Shown: positions 46,420 through 56,353, numbered from the stretch's first letter. The stretch is 64,000 nt of DNA from Bacteroidota bacterium (GCA_008933835.1 WBUG01000007.1:1-64000); one strand, 5' to 3'. Notes: generated by a model from the sequence alone, not told the origin. Translations and numbers: made by a program.

Positions 46420-48798
46420 ATGCGCTGTGTTCTCCCTCTGTTCGCCGCCGTCCTGCTGGCGCCGGCTCAGCCCCCCTTCACCCGCATCACGGATCCCGCC
46501 CATCCCGTCGCGGCCGATGCGGCCGCCGGACGGTACGCCGGCGCCGCCTGGGTCGATGTGAACGGCGACGGCCTGCCGGACCTCTTCCGGAACCGCACCG
46601 CGCTCTTCCTGAACGCCGGGAGCGGACAGTTCTCCGTATCCTCTTCGGACATCGGCCAAGGCTTGCGGCAGACCCAGGGAAGCGGCAGCAGTTGGGCCGA
46701 CTTCGACAATGATGGTGATCTTGATTGCTTCATTTCCGGCGGATCTTCGGCGTTGTATCGCAACGATGGCGGCACGTTCACCCGCATCACCGCAGGCGTC
46801 ATCGGCGATGCGGCGGCCAACGCCGGATGGGCGTGCGCCTGGGGGGACTACGACAACGACGGCTTCGTAGACCTCGTCATCACGTTCCCCAACGGCTTCG
46901 TCGGTGTCCCCAACGGGCCGCTACCGAATCACCTCCTCCGGAACGAAGGGAACGGCACCTTCCGCCGCGTCCTCACCACGGACGTCACTGCGGGTCTGGC
47001 ACCCTACACCGTCGCTTCCTGGATCGATGACGACCGTGACGGCGATCTGGACCTGTATATCGGCAGCGGACCCGCCGGCTCCGTCGCCAAGGATTTCCTC
47101 TACCGCAATCTGCTCACCGAGACCGGAACGGCGCACCTGCAGCGCATCACGGCCGGCACGCTCGCGAACGATCTCGTGGACGGTCAGGTGTGGAACTTCA
47201 TCGACTATGACAACGACGGGGACCTGGACGCCTATCTCACCAATTACGGCGGATCGAACAACAATCTGTACCGGAACGATGGCGGCGTGTTCACGAAACT
47301 GACCGCAGCCGCAGCGGGACCCATCGTGAGCGGGAACGCCGGCTCGCTGTCGAACGTGTGGGAGGACTTCGACAACGATGGGGACATCGACTGCTTCGTG
47401 ACGAGGGATGCCGGCACCTCCCTGTTCTACCGGAACAACGGCGACGGCACGTTCGCCCGCATCGACACGTCCGCGGTCGCGCAGGTGAACGCGCCGCATA
47501 TCGGCGCTGCGGCGGCGGACTACGACAATGACGGCGATATGGACCTGTACGTCACCGCCCACCAAGGCGCCAACGAACTCTACCGCAACGACCTCCCGCC
47601 CGGACGCGGATGGCTGAAGTTCTCCCTCACCGGTACGCTCTCCAACCGTGCCGCCATCGGTGCGGTGGTGCGGGTGAAGGCGGTCATCGGCGGCACGCCG
47701 TACTGGCAGGAACGGACCGTCTCTGCGCAGAACTCGTTCAACGGACATTCCAGCTTCACGCTGCACATGGGTCTCGGCGACGCGGCGCAAGCCGACTCCG
47801 TCCGCGTTCTCTGGCCGTCGGGGTTCGATACGGTGCTGACCGCCGTGGCGAAGGACCAGACCATCGCACTCACCGAATCGGTTCCGGCGCACACGCTCCG
47901 GGCACGCTTCACGTACGACATCGTGACGGAGCAGGTACCGTTCACGGTGCACTTCACCGACCTCTCCTTCGCCGCTCCGGGTTCGTCCCCCGTGTCCTAT
48001 GCGTGGGACTTCGACGGCGACGGCGTGACCGACGCAGGAACATCGTCGCCGGCTTGGACCTATACGACGCCGGGAACGTACACCGTCCGCCTTGTGATCA
48101 CGGACGGCACGGCGAGCGATACGGTGCGCCGAACGGCGGCCGTCGCGGCGCTGCCGTCCGCTCCGGTCCTCCTGTTCGACGCGTCGCCGGTCACGCTGGG
48201 CACGGTGAGCGCATTGGCGGCCTTTGCGGATACCGTGTTCATGGTACGCAACGAAGGAAAAGCGGGCGATACGCTCCAGTTCGAACTCTCATACGGCAAC
48301 GTGAAGCCCGATAGCGCTCTTCTCCTGCTCCCCGTGTCCGCGTTCATCGGTCCCAACGATTCGGCCACCGTCACCCTTCGCATCTTCCCGCAACGCATCG
48401 TGCGGGTCTTCAACAACACCTACGGCCCGAAACTCCGCATCCGGTCGGCGCATGCCGGAACGGTCCTCTTCGAGAAGGCGGTCACCTTTCGGATGGGGGA
48501 CCTGCAGTCGGCGCGCCCGGGACCGGCCGCGCCGGCCGAATACCGGCTGGAGCAGAACCGTCCGAACCCGTTCAATCCCTCCACCGTCATACGATTCTCG
48601 CTGAAAGAATCAGGTCCGGTGCGGATACGGCTCTACACGGTGCTCGGGGAGGAAGTGGAGACGGTGGTGGAGGAGGAAATGCCGGCGGGAGACCATTCGG
48701 TTCGTTACGACGCCGCCCGTCTCGCGAGCGGCGTGTACCTCTACCGGCTGACGGCGGGGGACTTCACCGCCGTACGTCGGATGGTGCTGGTGCGATGA
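46420..48798 (+). CDS. FG-GAP/VCBS and PKD surface protein with T9SS sorting domain
   Basis: A 792-residue secreted protein: signal peptide MRCVLPLFAAVLLAPAQ, about six FG-GAP/VCBS repeats with calcium-binding D-x-D-x-DGD loops (for example DFDNDGDLDCF, DYDNDGDMDLY), an ASPIC/UnbV-like domain (about residues 390-490, RAAIGAVVRVKAVIGG...SVRVLWPSGFD), a PKD domain (YAWDFDGDGVTDAG), and a C-terminal type-A sorting domain (EQNRPNPFNPSTVIRFSL ... GVYLYRLTAGDFTAVRRMVLVR). The last directs export by the type IX system and attachment to the surface. ATG 46420 follows an aaaggagcgg ribosome site. Substrate or role unknown; adhesion to surfaces or polymers is common. Confidence 0.92.
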   Translation: MRCVLPLFAAVLLAPAQPPFTRITDPAHPVAADAAAGRYAGAAWVDVNGDGLPDLFRNRTALFLNAGSGQFSVSSSDIGQGLRQTQGSGSSWADFDNDGDLDCFISGGSSALYRNDGGTFTRITAGVIGDAAANAGWACAWGDYDNDGFVDLVITFPNGFVGVPNGPLPNHLLRNEGNGTFRRVLTTDVTAGLAPYTVASWIDDDRDGDLDLYIGSGPAGSVAKDFLYRNLLTETGTAHLQRITAGTLANDLVDGQVWNFIDYDNDGDLDAYLTNYGGSNNNLYRNDGGVFTKLTAAAAGPIVSGNAGSLSNVWEDFDNDGDIDCFVTRDAGTSLFYRNNGDGTFARIDTSAVAQVNAPHIGAAAADYDNDGDMDLYVTAHQGANELYRNDLPPGRGWLKFSLTGTLSNRAAIGAVVRVKAVIGGTPYWQERTVSAQNSFNGHSSFTLHMGLGDAAQADSVRVLWPSGFDTVLTAVAKDQTIALTESVPAHTLRARFTYDIVTEQVPFTVHFTDLSFAAPGSSPVSYAWDFDGDGVTDAGTSSPAWTYTTPGTYTVRLVITDGTASDTVRRTAAVAALPSAPVLLFDASPVTLGTVSALAAFADTVFMVRNEGKAGDTLQFELSYGNVKPDSALLLLPVSAFIGPNDSATVTLRIFPQRIVRVFNNTYGPKLRIRSAHAGTVLFEKAVTFRMGDLQSARPGPAAPAEYRLEQNRPNPFNPSTVIRFSLKESGPVRIRLYTVLGEEVETVVEEEMPAGDHSVRYDAARLASGVYLYRLTAGDFTAVRRMVLVR

Positions 48799-48834
48799 GG
48801 CGCGGGGGCGGACGGAGGGGCGCCCCGCACTCCG

Positions 48835-51800
48835 TCACTTCAGCAGGAGCATCTTCTTCGTCTGGATGATGCCATTGGAACGGAGCGTGTAGAAATAGAC
48901 GCCGCTGGAGAGCCGGTCCGCCGAGAACCGCACCGAATGCTCTCCGGCCTCCAAGGGGCCGTCCGCCAGGCGCGACACTTCATGGCCGAGGATGTTCGTC
49001 ACGGTCAGGACGGTGTACCCGCGTGCCGGGAGCGCGAACCGGATGACGGCGGAGGCGTTGAACGGATTGGGGTACGCGTCGAACAGCGCGAACCGCTGCG
49101 GCAGCGGCGCCCGTTCCGGCTCCACCGGCAGCGGCGACGACACCCCGGCCAGCGTCACCAGATGCAGTGCACCAGAATCGGAGAACGCACCGGGATGCGC
49201 CTGATAGGGGGTCTGAAGGAAGCCGATCTGCAGCGTCCCTTCCGGATCGAACGATGCGGACGTCGGACGCTGGATGTCGGTCGTGAAGTGCAGGAACGAC
49301 GGGGGGCTCCAGGTGCGCTGGGCGACCGGCGCCGTGGCGATGACCAGCGCGCTCCCCTCGTTCCACACCAGCGCCATCGTGTCCTTCCCCGCGGCGAACA
49401 CACCCTTCGCGAATCCCAATCCCGCCCTCGGCAGCCACACTTCCTGCGATGAAGACACCGCACCGTAGCTCCCCACCACCGAGGTATCGCGCAGCCAGAC
49501 GATCACCGGCGTACCGTCGTACGCGTACGCTGCGCGGACGCCGTGTTCCATCACCGCATTGTCCGTCACGCGGACCTCGCTCCCCCAGACACCGCCGCTC
49601 CGTTTGAGGGCGAACACGTCCCAGTCCCCGCCGCTCGAGAGGTCTCCATGCATGTCCTTCGACAGCGCGATGACCGCCGTCGCCGCGTCGTGCACGGCGA
49701 AGTCCCACTGGAAGGCCTTCGACTGCGCCGCCGACAGCGTATCGACGGAGGACCATCCCGCGCCGGTCCACTGTCTCGCGACGGCGAACCGGACCGGGTC
49801 CGCATCGGTGCCGAAGAGGTTCTGTCCGCTCCCGGTCTGCCAGGCGAGCATCACCGTACCGTCCTTGCCCCGGGCGAGGCGCGGCAGCAAGTCGGCGCGG
49901 TCCGGCCAGCCCAGCGTCTGCTGAGCTATGACCGTTCCGGTCGACGTCGAAACGGCCGCGGTGCGGACGTCCATGGACGCGGAGACGGTCACGGCGTACT
50001 GGAGAGAATCGGGGAAGGGTTGCGCGAGGGAGCTCCGCTCCCAGCTCACGATGACCGTCCCGGCACCGTCCACTGCCACCGTCGGATTCCGGTCGACGGC
50101 ATCGTCCGCCGTCAGCGCGAGCGGTTCCGTCCAGGCCGTACCGTTGAACAGCTTCACCGCGATGTCGCTCACCCGTTTTCCGCCGCTCGTTCGGTACGTG
50201 GTCCAGACGAACGCTTTGACACCGCCGGGTCCCGTCGCGTAGTCCGGGCGAGCGTTCCAAGCGATGTTCACGGCGACCGTGGTGTCGGGACCGGCCGCCG
50301 GCAGCGACACGGCGCGGTACGGAGCGTCCGGTCGGCGCACGGCGCGTTCGGAACGCTCCGGCGCGTCACCGGAGGCGAGCAGCAGCGACGGGAAGGTCCA
50401 CGTCTTCGACGAACCGGTGATGTCCTCGTAGATGGTGAGGGAGAGCGAAGGGGTGACGCTGGTGACGGAGAATGACGGGACGTCGAACGCGAACGCCAGC
50501 TGGCCGTTCCCGCGGGCGTGGAACGGCACGAGGTCCAGGAAGGGACGCAGGGCGAGCGTCGCGCCGCCGCTCCCACCGGTGATCGCGATCCCGTCCGTCA
50601 GCGTGGCGGTGCCGGTGATCTCCCCCGAGAGCGTCGCGCCGATCCGAAGCGAGTGCGAGACGGCGTTCGCCATCTGACACAGCTGTTCGATGCCGGGAAC
50701 GGGGGGACACGGAACGGTGCCGAAACTGAAGCCGTACGTGTAGTCCTTCGCCACGCTCGCGGTGAGCGAGAGCGTTCCGCTTACGTCGACGCCGTCGCAT
50801 CCCGCGAACGCGGTGTGCGCGGTACCGGTGACGGCGACGCGGGTGCGGAAGTCGCCGATGTCGAACGCGGCGTCCGCTTCGACCGGCTCCGAATCGCCGG
50901 GGATGTGCAGCGTGGCGGTGAACGAGGGGGCGCCGGCGAACGAGAGCGCGAGTCCGCCGATGAACGCCATCGACGGCGGTACGCCCATCGCCGCCGCCGC
51001 GCCCGGGACGTCGGGGAACGTCTCGGTGCGAGTGTAGTGCATGTGACCGTTACCGCAGGAGGCGGTCACCGGTTCGAGCCAGGACGGTACCGGCGTGCCG
51101 CAGAACTGATGCTGGTTGAGTCCCGCGGCGGTCTGTCCGATGCAGTCCGTGAGGGACCAGGTGAGCGTGTTCATCCCGGTCACCGTCTGGTTCATGTTGT
51201 ACTCCACGGTGGCGATGTCCCCCTGGATGGTACCCGGTTTCTGTTGACCGTTCAGCGAGAAGAGGATCTCCCCCTCCTTCGGCAGGCTCTTCCAGTCGAT
51301 GTGCACGATGTACGTGTTGCTGGCGTACGACACGCCGCTGAAGAGCGGCGGTGCGCATTGTTCGGTGAGCCGGATGACGGAGGGGACCATCCCCCGGTTC
51401 AGCGCATACGACGAAGTGTTCCCCGTCGGACCGGTCTGCAGCACCGTCAGTTTCGTGCAGGCCATGGAGCGGACGCCGATGTTCACGGCGAAGCGTCCCT
51501 GTCCGTCCGCCGTACCGCGCTGCATCCATTGCTTCCCTTCCCCCTCGGACCGGAGAAGGTCGTGGAGCCCGTAGACGTCGATGAGCGCGCCGGACACACC
51601 GGTCCCGTACACGACCACTTCTCCGCTTTCGGGGATGATGCCGAGGCTGTCGATGACCGCGGGCTGGATGCCGCCGTGTACGGACGGCTGCAACAGAACG
51701 CCCGGCTGGGCGTTGTGGTACTGCCGGTTCCGGCGGAAGGTGTTCCGCATCGGCAGATGGCCGGGCGAGGCCTGCACCAGGATCCCCTGCAACGGGTGGT

Positions 51801-53028
51801 ACGCGATGACGTTGGAGTCCGCATCGGAGCCCACCGGCGAGCCGATGACGTTGTCGTGCGCGTTCCCGGCGAGCTGCACGCCGTTCGCGCCGTTGGGGAA
51901 CGGCGCTTCGGAGCGGTTGACGCCGATGAAGTTGTTCTTCACGACCGTGTTCGACGACGCTGTGACGGGGTCGTCCGCTCCGGTGATGAGCACGCCGCTG
52001 CCGCCGTTTCCGGCGATGACGTTCCGCTCGATGACCGTGTTCGCCGCGCCGGTCACGCTGATGCCGTGACCTCCGTTCGGCCTCGGCGAGTTCTCCGCTC
52101 CGTTCAATCCGACCGTGTTGTCCCGGACGAGGTTCCCGTCCGACTGCTGTACGACGATGCCGTCGCCGGTGTTTCCGGAGACGATGTTCCCTTCGATGGT
52201 GTTGCTCCCCCCTCCCTCGTCACCCGTGACGAGGATGCCCGAGGAGTTCGGTGCGGGCGTGCCGGACGGCGAAACTCCGATGCGGTTTCCGGTGACGGTG
52301 TTGAAGGAACCGCCGACGACGATGCCCCCCGCCTTCGCTCCCGTCACGGCGGTCTGCTGTACCGTATTGTCGTTGCCGCCCACGGTGATGCCCGCCCCCG
52401 CCGCGGTGGTGAAGGCGATCGTGCTGCGCGTGACGGTGTTGCCGTCGTCGTTCAATCCGACCGTTCCGTTCGTCACGCTGACGCTGTCCATCGTGCTTCC
52501 GAGTTCCAGTGCGATGCCGCCCCCGGCGACACCGAAGAGCGGATTGAAAAGGACGGTGGAGTTCTGGATCACGGAATGGTAGAGGGTCAGTTCGCCGTCG
52601 GTGATGTCGCTGCCGGTGATGGTGCCCTCCTCGATGCGGATCTCTCCGCGCGTCGCGAACGCGATCTTGCCCCCTTCGATGACAGAACCGGGATGCGGCG
52701 CGAGCACGAGCCCCGCCGGCAGCGAGACGAGCGGTACGGCGAACGTGAGGTGCACCGGCACGGCGTCGACGCCCAGTTCCACCGCCATGTTGTCCGCCTC
52801 TTCGATCGCCGCGGTGATCGTGCACTCTCCGTTCGCATCGGCGCATACGCCGTCCGCCGCTTCGTTCTCTGTCGTGGCGGGATTGTCGTACGCCGCCGTC
52901 GCACCGGAAGCGTTCACGACGAAAGAGACCGCGGCTCGCTTCATCGGAGCCTGTTTCTTCCGCTGCGGCTGCGCGTCCGCTCCTACAACGGCGAGGATGA
53001 AGGAGAGCGCGAGGACGATCCTATTCAT
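48835..53028 (-). CDS. Giant parallel beta-helix protein with T9SS sorting domain
   Basis: A 1397-residue secreted protein. Signal peptide MNRIVLALSFILAVVGADAQ is followed by a CSLREA-like start (NGECTITAAIEEADN), then a right-handed parallel beta-helix built from repeated N-x-V-x-x-N/G-N-T turns (about residues 90-440, e.g. NTIEGNIVSGNTGDGIVVQQ). A middle region (about 440-960) holds beta-sandwich domains with several cysteines, and then comes a predicted propeller-like part (about 960-1300). The end is a type-A sorting domain (FDAYPNPFNASAVIRFALP ... GVYFYTLRSNGIIQTKKMLLLK). Beta-helix proteins of this kind usually bind or cut polysaccharide; no catalytic residues are obvious. ATG at 53028 precedes the signal peptide. 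Confidence 0.9.
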   Translation of the reverse strand: MNRIVLALSFILAVVGADAQPQRKKQAPMKRAAVSFVVNASGATAAYDNPATTENEAADGVCADANGECTITAAIEEADNMAVELGVDAVPVHLTFAVPLVSLPAGLVLAPHPGSVIEGGKIAFATRGEIRIEEGTITGSDITDGELTLYHSVIQNSTVLFNPLFGVAGGGIALELGSTMDSVSVTNGTVGLNDDGNTVTRSTIAFTTAAGAGITVGGNDNTVQQTAVTGAKAGGIVVGGSFNTVTGNRIGVSPSGTPAPNSSGILVTGDEGGGSNTIEGNIVSGNTGDGIVVQQSDGNLVRDNTVGLNGAENSPRPNGGHGISVTGAANTVIERNVIAGNGGSGVLITGADDPVTASSNTVVKNNFIGVNRSEAPFPNGANGVQLAGNAHDNVIGSPVGSDADSNVIAYHPLQGILVQASPGHLPMRNTFRRNRQYHNAQPGVLLQPSVHGGIQPAVIDSLGIIPESGEVVVYGTGVSGALIDVYGLHDLLRSEGEGKQWMQRGTADGQGRFAVNIGVRSMACTKLTVLQTGPTGNTSSYALNRGMVPSVIRLTEQCAPPLFSGVSYASNTYIVHIDWKSLPKEGEILFSLNGQQKPGTIQGDIATVEYNMNQTVTGMNTLTWSLTDCIGQTAAGLNQHQFCGTPVPSWLEPVTASCGNGHMHYTRTETFPDVPGAAAAMGVPPSMAFIGGLALSFAGAPSFTATLHIPGDSEPVEADAAFDIGDFRTRVAVTGTAHTAFAGCDGVDVSGTLSLTASVAKDYTYGFSFGTVPCPPVPGIEQLCQMANAVSHSLRIGATLSGEITGTATLTDGIAITGGSGGATLALRPFLDLVPFHARGNGQLAFAFDVPSFSVTSVTPSLSLTIYEDITGSSKTWTFPSLLLASGDAPERSERAVRRPDAPYRAVSLPAAGPDTTVAVNIAWNARPDYATGPGGVKAFVWTTYRTSGGKRVSDIAVKLFNGTAWTEPLALTADDAVDRNPTVAVDGAGTVIVSWERSSLAQPFPDSLQYAVTVSASMDVRTAAVSTSTGTVIAQQTLGWPDRADLLPRLARGKDGTVMLAWQTGSGQNLFGTDADPVRFAVARQWTGAGWSSVDTLSAAQSKAFQWDFAVHDAATAVIALSKDMHGDLSSGGDWDVFALKRSGGVWGSEVRVTDNAVMEHGVRAAYAYDGTPVIVWLRDTSVVGSYGAVSSSQEVWLPRAGLGFAKGVFAAGKDTMALVWNEGSALVIATAPVAQRTWSPPSFLHFTTDIQRPTSASFDPEGTLQIGFLQTPYQAHPGAFSDSGALHLVTLAGVSSPLPVEPERAPLPQRFALFDAYPNPFNASAVIRFALPARGYTVLTVTNILGHEVSRLADGPLEAGEHSVRFSADRLSSGVYFYTLRSNGIIQTKKMLLLK

Positions 53029-53055
53029 GACATTCTCGTCTTGTTTTTGGTGTGG

Positions 53056-53062
53056 GAATATA
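53056..53062 (-). promoter_or_regulatory. TATATTC box before the beta-helix gene
   Basis: On the minus strand TATATTC lies 27 bases before the ATG at 53028. It belongs to the same TAnnTT set seen before glnD and murI. Confidence 0.35.
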
Positions 53063-53187
53063 CGACACGACGATACCCATTCCTAGCCGGCGGTGTCATA
53101 AAACACACCGAAACAGGATAAGATGGTATGATTTTTCGGCTTGAATCCTTCTTGATGAATCCCCATCTTGCACCCGAAAGGAACGCC

Positions 53188-53850
53188 ATGTCCATCAACA
53201 TCATCATCACCGGCGTCACCGGCATGGTGGGCGAGGGAGTGCTGCTCGCCGCGCTCGAACGGCCGGACGTCGCCTCCATCCTCATCCTCGGCCGCCGGCC
53301 GTCGGGGTTCGCGCATCCGAAGGTGAAGGAGCTGGTCCATGCGGACCTGTTCGACCTCTCCTCCGTTGAAGAACAGCTGCGCGGATTCGACGCATGCTTC
53401 TTCTGTCTCGGCACCACCTCCGTCGGGAAGAAGGAGGAGGAGTACCGCCGCACCACGTACGACCTGACGATGCACGTCGCCGCGACGCTCGCGCGCCTCA
53501 CTACGGCGATGACCTTCTGCTACGTGTCGGGGGAAGGGACGGACGGAACGGAACAGGGACGCATCGCCTGGGCGCGGGTGAAGGGAAAGACGGAGAACGA
53601 CCTGCGGCGGCTGCCGTTCAAGGGGGCGTACAGTTTCCGGCCGGGATTCATCCGTCCGCTGCCCGGACAGAAGAACACGTACCCCTTCGCGAAGCCGCTC
53701 GGCGCGCTCTATCCGCTCCTGAAGCGGCTCCTGCCCGGACATCTCTGCACGGTGGAGGACCTCGCCGCCGCGATGGTCGGCGTGACACAGCGTGGATACC
53801 ATACGCCCGTGCTCGGGAACCGGGAGATCGATTCGTTCCGGGGCCGCTGA
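53188..53850 (+). CDS. NAD(P)-binding epimerase-like protein (Rossmann fold)
   Basis: A 220-residue short Rossmann-fold protein: IIITGVTGMVGEGVLLAAL (nucleotide-binding Gly motif TGxxGxxG), RRPSGFAHPKVKELVHADLFD, FFCLGTTSVGKKEEEYRRTTYDL, and FCYVSGEGTD...WARVKGKTENDL, in which Lys replaces the YxxxK site of classical dehydrogenases. It is related to HTATIP2-type oxidoreductases and small NAD-dependent epimerase-like proteins. ATG 53188 is chosen for its gaaaggaacgcc ribosome site over an upstream in-frame ATG. The partner reaction is unknown. Confidence 0.8.
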   Translation: MSINIIITGVTGMVGEGVLLAALERPDVASILILGRRPSGFAHPKVKELVHADLFDLSSVEEQLRGFDACFFCLGTTSVGKKEEEYRRTTYDLTMHVAATLARLTTAMTFCYVSGEGTDGTEQGRIAWARVKGKTENDLRRLPFKGAYSFRPGFIRPLPGQKNTYPFAKPLGALYPLLKRLLPGHLCTVEDLAAAMVGVTQRGYHTPVLGNREIDSFRGR

Positions 53851-53909
53851 ACCGCCGCGCGTAACGAGACAACGCATTCGAACTGATCTTTCATCAACGA
53901 GGGGACACC

Positions 53910-54365
53910 ATGCAATCCAAGGCCGCCACACCGGACGAGTACATGGCCGAGCTTCCGGAGGACCGGAAGGCCGCGGTGAAGAAACTCCGCACGGTCATCA
54001 AGAAGAACCTGCCGAAGGGGTTCAAGGAGCAGATGAACTACGGCATGCTGGGGTACGTGGTGCCGCTCTCGCTGTATCCGGACGGCTACCACTGCGCCGT
54101 GAACGCGCCGCTCCCCTTCATGAACGTGGCGTCGCAGAAGAACGCCATCTCGGTCTACCACATGGGCATCTATGCGGACAAGGGACTGATGGCGTGGTTC
54201 ACGGCGGAGTTCAAGAAGCGGTCGAAGAAGAGGCTGGACATGGGGAAGAGCTGCATCCGCTTCGCGTCGCCGGACGACATCCCCTACGACCTCATCGGCG
54301 AACTGGCGGCGAAGATGACGCCGCAGCAGTGGATAGCCATCTACGAGAAGAACTATAAGAGATGA
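53910..54365 (+). CDS. DUF1801 domain-containing protein
   Basis: A 151-residue cytoplasmic protein typical of DUF1801: PDEYMAELPEDRKAAVKKLRTVIKKNLPKGFKEQMNYGMLGYVVPL at the start and WFTAEFKKRSKKRLDMGKSCIRFASPDDIPYDLIGELAAKMTPQQW at the end. The fold is related to YdhG/YjhX-type phosphoribosyl-like proteins; no function is known. Ribosome site gaggggac. It ends before a strong terminator. Confidence 0.88.
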   Translation: MQSKAATPDEYMAELPEDRKAAVKKLRTVIKKNLPKGFKEQMNYGMLGYVVPLSLYPDGYHCAVNAPLPFMNVASQKNAISVYHMGIYADKGLMAWFTAEFKKRSKKRLDMGKSCIRFASPDDIPYDLIGELAAKMTPQQWIAIYEKNYKR

Positions 54366-54440
54366 CCCCGCGTCCGCAAGCATACGACGGTACGCGGTCG
54401 ACCTGAGCATTCTCCCTGCATTCGGACATTCTCAAAAAGA

Positions 54441-54477
54441 GAATCCCCGTCGTCCATCGGACAACGGGGATTTTTTT
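54441..54477 (+). terminator. Rho-independent terminator after the DUF1801 gene
   Basis: A stem GAATCCCCGTCGTCC / GGACAACGGGGATT with a three-base loop and a T7 run. A short A run on the left side would allow weak termination in the other direction for the minus-strand gene at 54592. Confidence 0.88.
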
Positions 54478-54591
54478 CTCTCGTCGGCGAGTGCGATTCG
54501 GATGATGATCGTACTCTCAACATCCGGTCTTTCGATCATCCAATCAACCGATGATCCGATCGCTCACTTTCTTTCCGCGCTGTTCTCTCCG

Positions 54592-55032
54592 CTACTTCAA
54601 TACATCCGTTCCCATATAGACCAGCTTCACCCCCGCCTGCTTGGCGTACTCGGTGATGCGTTCGTCGCGGTAGAACTCCTTGTAGTGGATCTTGGTGATG
54701 CCGGCGTTGGCGATGAGCTTAAAGCAGGTGAGGCAGGGGGAGGCGGTGACGTAGATCTCGGACTGGTCGATGCCGACGCCGTGCTTGGCCGCCTGCGCGA
54801 CGGCGTTCGCTTCGGCGTGCACGGTGCGGACGCAATGGCCGTTCTCCATGTCGTGGTCCGCGTCGTCGCAGTGCGGCGCGCCCCGCAGGCTTCCGTTGTA
54901 GCCGGTGGAGAGGATGGTCTTGTCCCGCACGATCACCGCCCCCACGTGCTTGCGGCCGCAGGTGCTGCGGGTCGCCACCTGTTCGGCGATGTTCATGAAG
55001 TACTCGTGCCAGGATACGCGTCGGTCGGACAT
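54592..55032 (-). CDS. Deoxycytidylate (dCMP) deaminase family protein
   Basis: A 146-residue zinc deaminase: HAEANAVAQAA (zinc His plus catalytic Glu) and TASPCLTCFKLIANAGI (two zinc Cys), with the N-terminal STCGRKHVGAVIVRDKTILSTGYNGSLRGAPHCDD typical of dCMP deaminases/ComEB-like proteins. It would convert dCMP to dUMP for thymidylate synthesis. Length is normal. It stands alone, 49 bases downstream of the carboxypeptidase on the same strand, with a gaaagaaacc ribosome site. Confidence 0.93.
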   Translation of the reverse strand: MSDRRVSWHEYFMNIAEQVATRSTCGRKHVGAVIVRDKTILSTGYNGSLRGAPHCDDADHDMENGHCVRTVHAEANAVAQAAKHGVGIDQSEIYVTASPCLTCFKLIANAGITKIHYKEFYRDERITEYAKQAGVKLVYMGTDVLK

Positions 55033-55081
55033 GGTTTCTTTCCTCGTTGTTCGTTTCGTTCGGTTCGTCGTACGGGTCCGG

Positions 55082-56305
55082 TCACTTCATCAGCATCATC
55101 TTCACCGCTTCGCTCCTCCCCGCCGCCGAAAGCCGCGCGACGTAGAGTCCGCTCGGCAGTCCCGCCGCGTCGAACCGCGCGGTGTGCCGCCCCGCCGCGA
55201 CGTTCCCCCGCACGAGCACCGCGCTCTCGCGGCCCAGCAGGTCGTACACGGTCAGCGTGACGGGCCCTTCCTTCTCCATCGTGTACGGGATGACGGTCGA
55301 CGGATTGAAGGGATTCGGGTAGTTCTGTCCGAGCGAAAAGTCCCGCGGATCCATCCCGGACGCATCGGCGAAGATCCCCGTGATGGCGGTGGTGTCCTGC
55401 AGGTACGCGTCCACCCCCTTCAGGATGGCGAGCGCGGTGCTGTCGAACTTCCCGGCCGCGGCGCAGTTGCCGTCCTCGTACGTCAGCGCCATGATCTTCT
55501 CCTGGTGATTGAGCCAGCACCAGCTTTCGGGGTACTGGAGCGCGGGGCCGGTCTTCCAGCTCACCATGTACGTGGAGGGTTCGATGGCGCCGGGGAAGAA
55601 GGAGCGGACGTAGCCGATGAACCGCTCCTGCATCGCCGCGAAGAGAGGCGACGTGCCGGCGGCGGCGTGGAAGACGAAGTACCGCCTGCAGGCGTACGCC
55701 GAGTGCATGTTGAGCATCACCGCCATCGGATTCGGCATCGCCATGTACTTCTGGAACTGCGCGCGGAGCACGAGCACCTCCGGCTGCGGATTGGCCGCGT
55801 TCCAGTTGCTCTCGATGTCGACGCCGTTCGCGTTCTCCCGGTCGTACGTTCCCCCCAGCTCCACCCCGTCGATGTTGTACATCGGCATGATGTTGAAGAC
55901 GTACCGCTGCCGCAGCGTGCGCCCGAGCGTGTCGTCCGCCAGCAGCGCCTTGATCATCTCGTTGGTGACCCACGTCCCCTGCACCTCGTTCGGATGTGTG
56001 CGCGCATGCACCCATACACGCTTCCGCGCATGGAGCGGGTCGGGCGCCGTGTCCTGGATGGTGACCGTGTACATCGTCCGCAGCTGCACGGTGAGTCCGA
56101 CGGAGTCGACCGTGACGAACGGGCTCTGCCGCCACTGTGTGAGGTCATAAAGGAGCGTGTCGTACCCGTACCCCCAGTTGCCCGATGCGGCAAGAAGGTA
56201 TTCGAGGGAGGTCGTGTCGGCGAAACCGCAGGGGTCCGGTTCGGGCCATTGCTGGGCGGACGAAAAGGAGACGGCGATGAGGAGCAGAAAGAGGTACGGT
56301 CTCAT
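55082..56305 (-). CDS. M14-family zinc carboxypeptidase with T9SS sorting domain
   Basis: A 407-residue secreted protein: signal peptide MRPYLFLLLIAVSFSSAQ, an M14 catalytic domain with HARTHPNEVQGTWVTNEM (zinc His and Glu), NMHSAY (third ligand His), DIESNWNAANPQ (substrate-binding Asn-Arg region) and ALTYEDGNCAA (catalytic Glu), then a type-A sorting domain (GQNYPNPFNPSTVIPYTM ... GLYVARLSAAGRSEAVKMMLMK). It probably removes C-terminal residues from peptides or cuts proteins at the cell surface. ATG at 56305 marks the signal peptide; an upstream in-frame start lacks one. Confidence 0.9.
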   Translation of the reverse strand: MRPYLFLLLIAVSFSSAQQWPEPDPCGFADTTSLEYLLAASGNWGYGYDTLLYDLTQWRQSPFVTVDSVGLTVQLRTMYTVTIQDTAPDPLHARKRVWVHARTHPNEVQGTWVTNEMIKALLADDTLGRTLRQRYVFNIMPMYNIDGVELGGTYDRENANGVDIESNWNAANPQPEVLVLRAQFQKYMAMPNPMAVMLNMHSAYACRRYFVFHAAAGTSPLFAAMQERFIGYVRSFFPGAIEPSTYMVSWKTGPALQYPESWCWLNHQEKIMALTYEDGNCAAAGKFDSTALAILKGVDAYLQDTTAITGIFADASGMDPRDFSLGQNYPNPFNPSTVIPYTMEKEGPVTLTVYDLLGRESAVLVRGNVAAGRHTARFDAAGLPSGLYVARLSAAGRSEAVKMMLMK

Positions 56306-56345
56306 GTCGGTACCGGTCTGATGGAGAACGGACGCTGTGCGGCAG

Positions 56346-56353
56346 GAAATGTA
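56346..56353 (-). promoter_or_regulatory. TACATTTC box before the carboxypeptidase gene
   Basis: Read on the minus strand, TACATTTC stands about 40 bases before the ATG at 56305. It fits the TAnnTTTG pattern with one change (final C). Confidence 0.35.
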
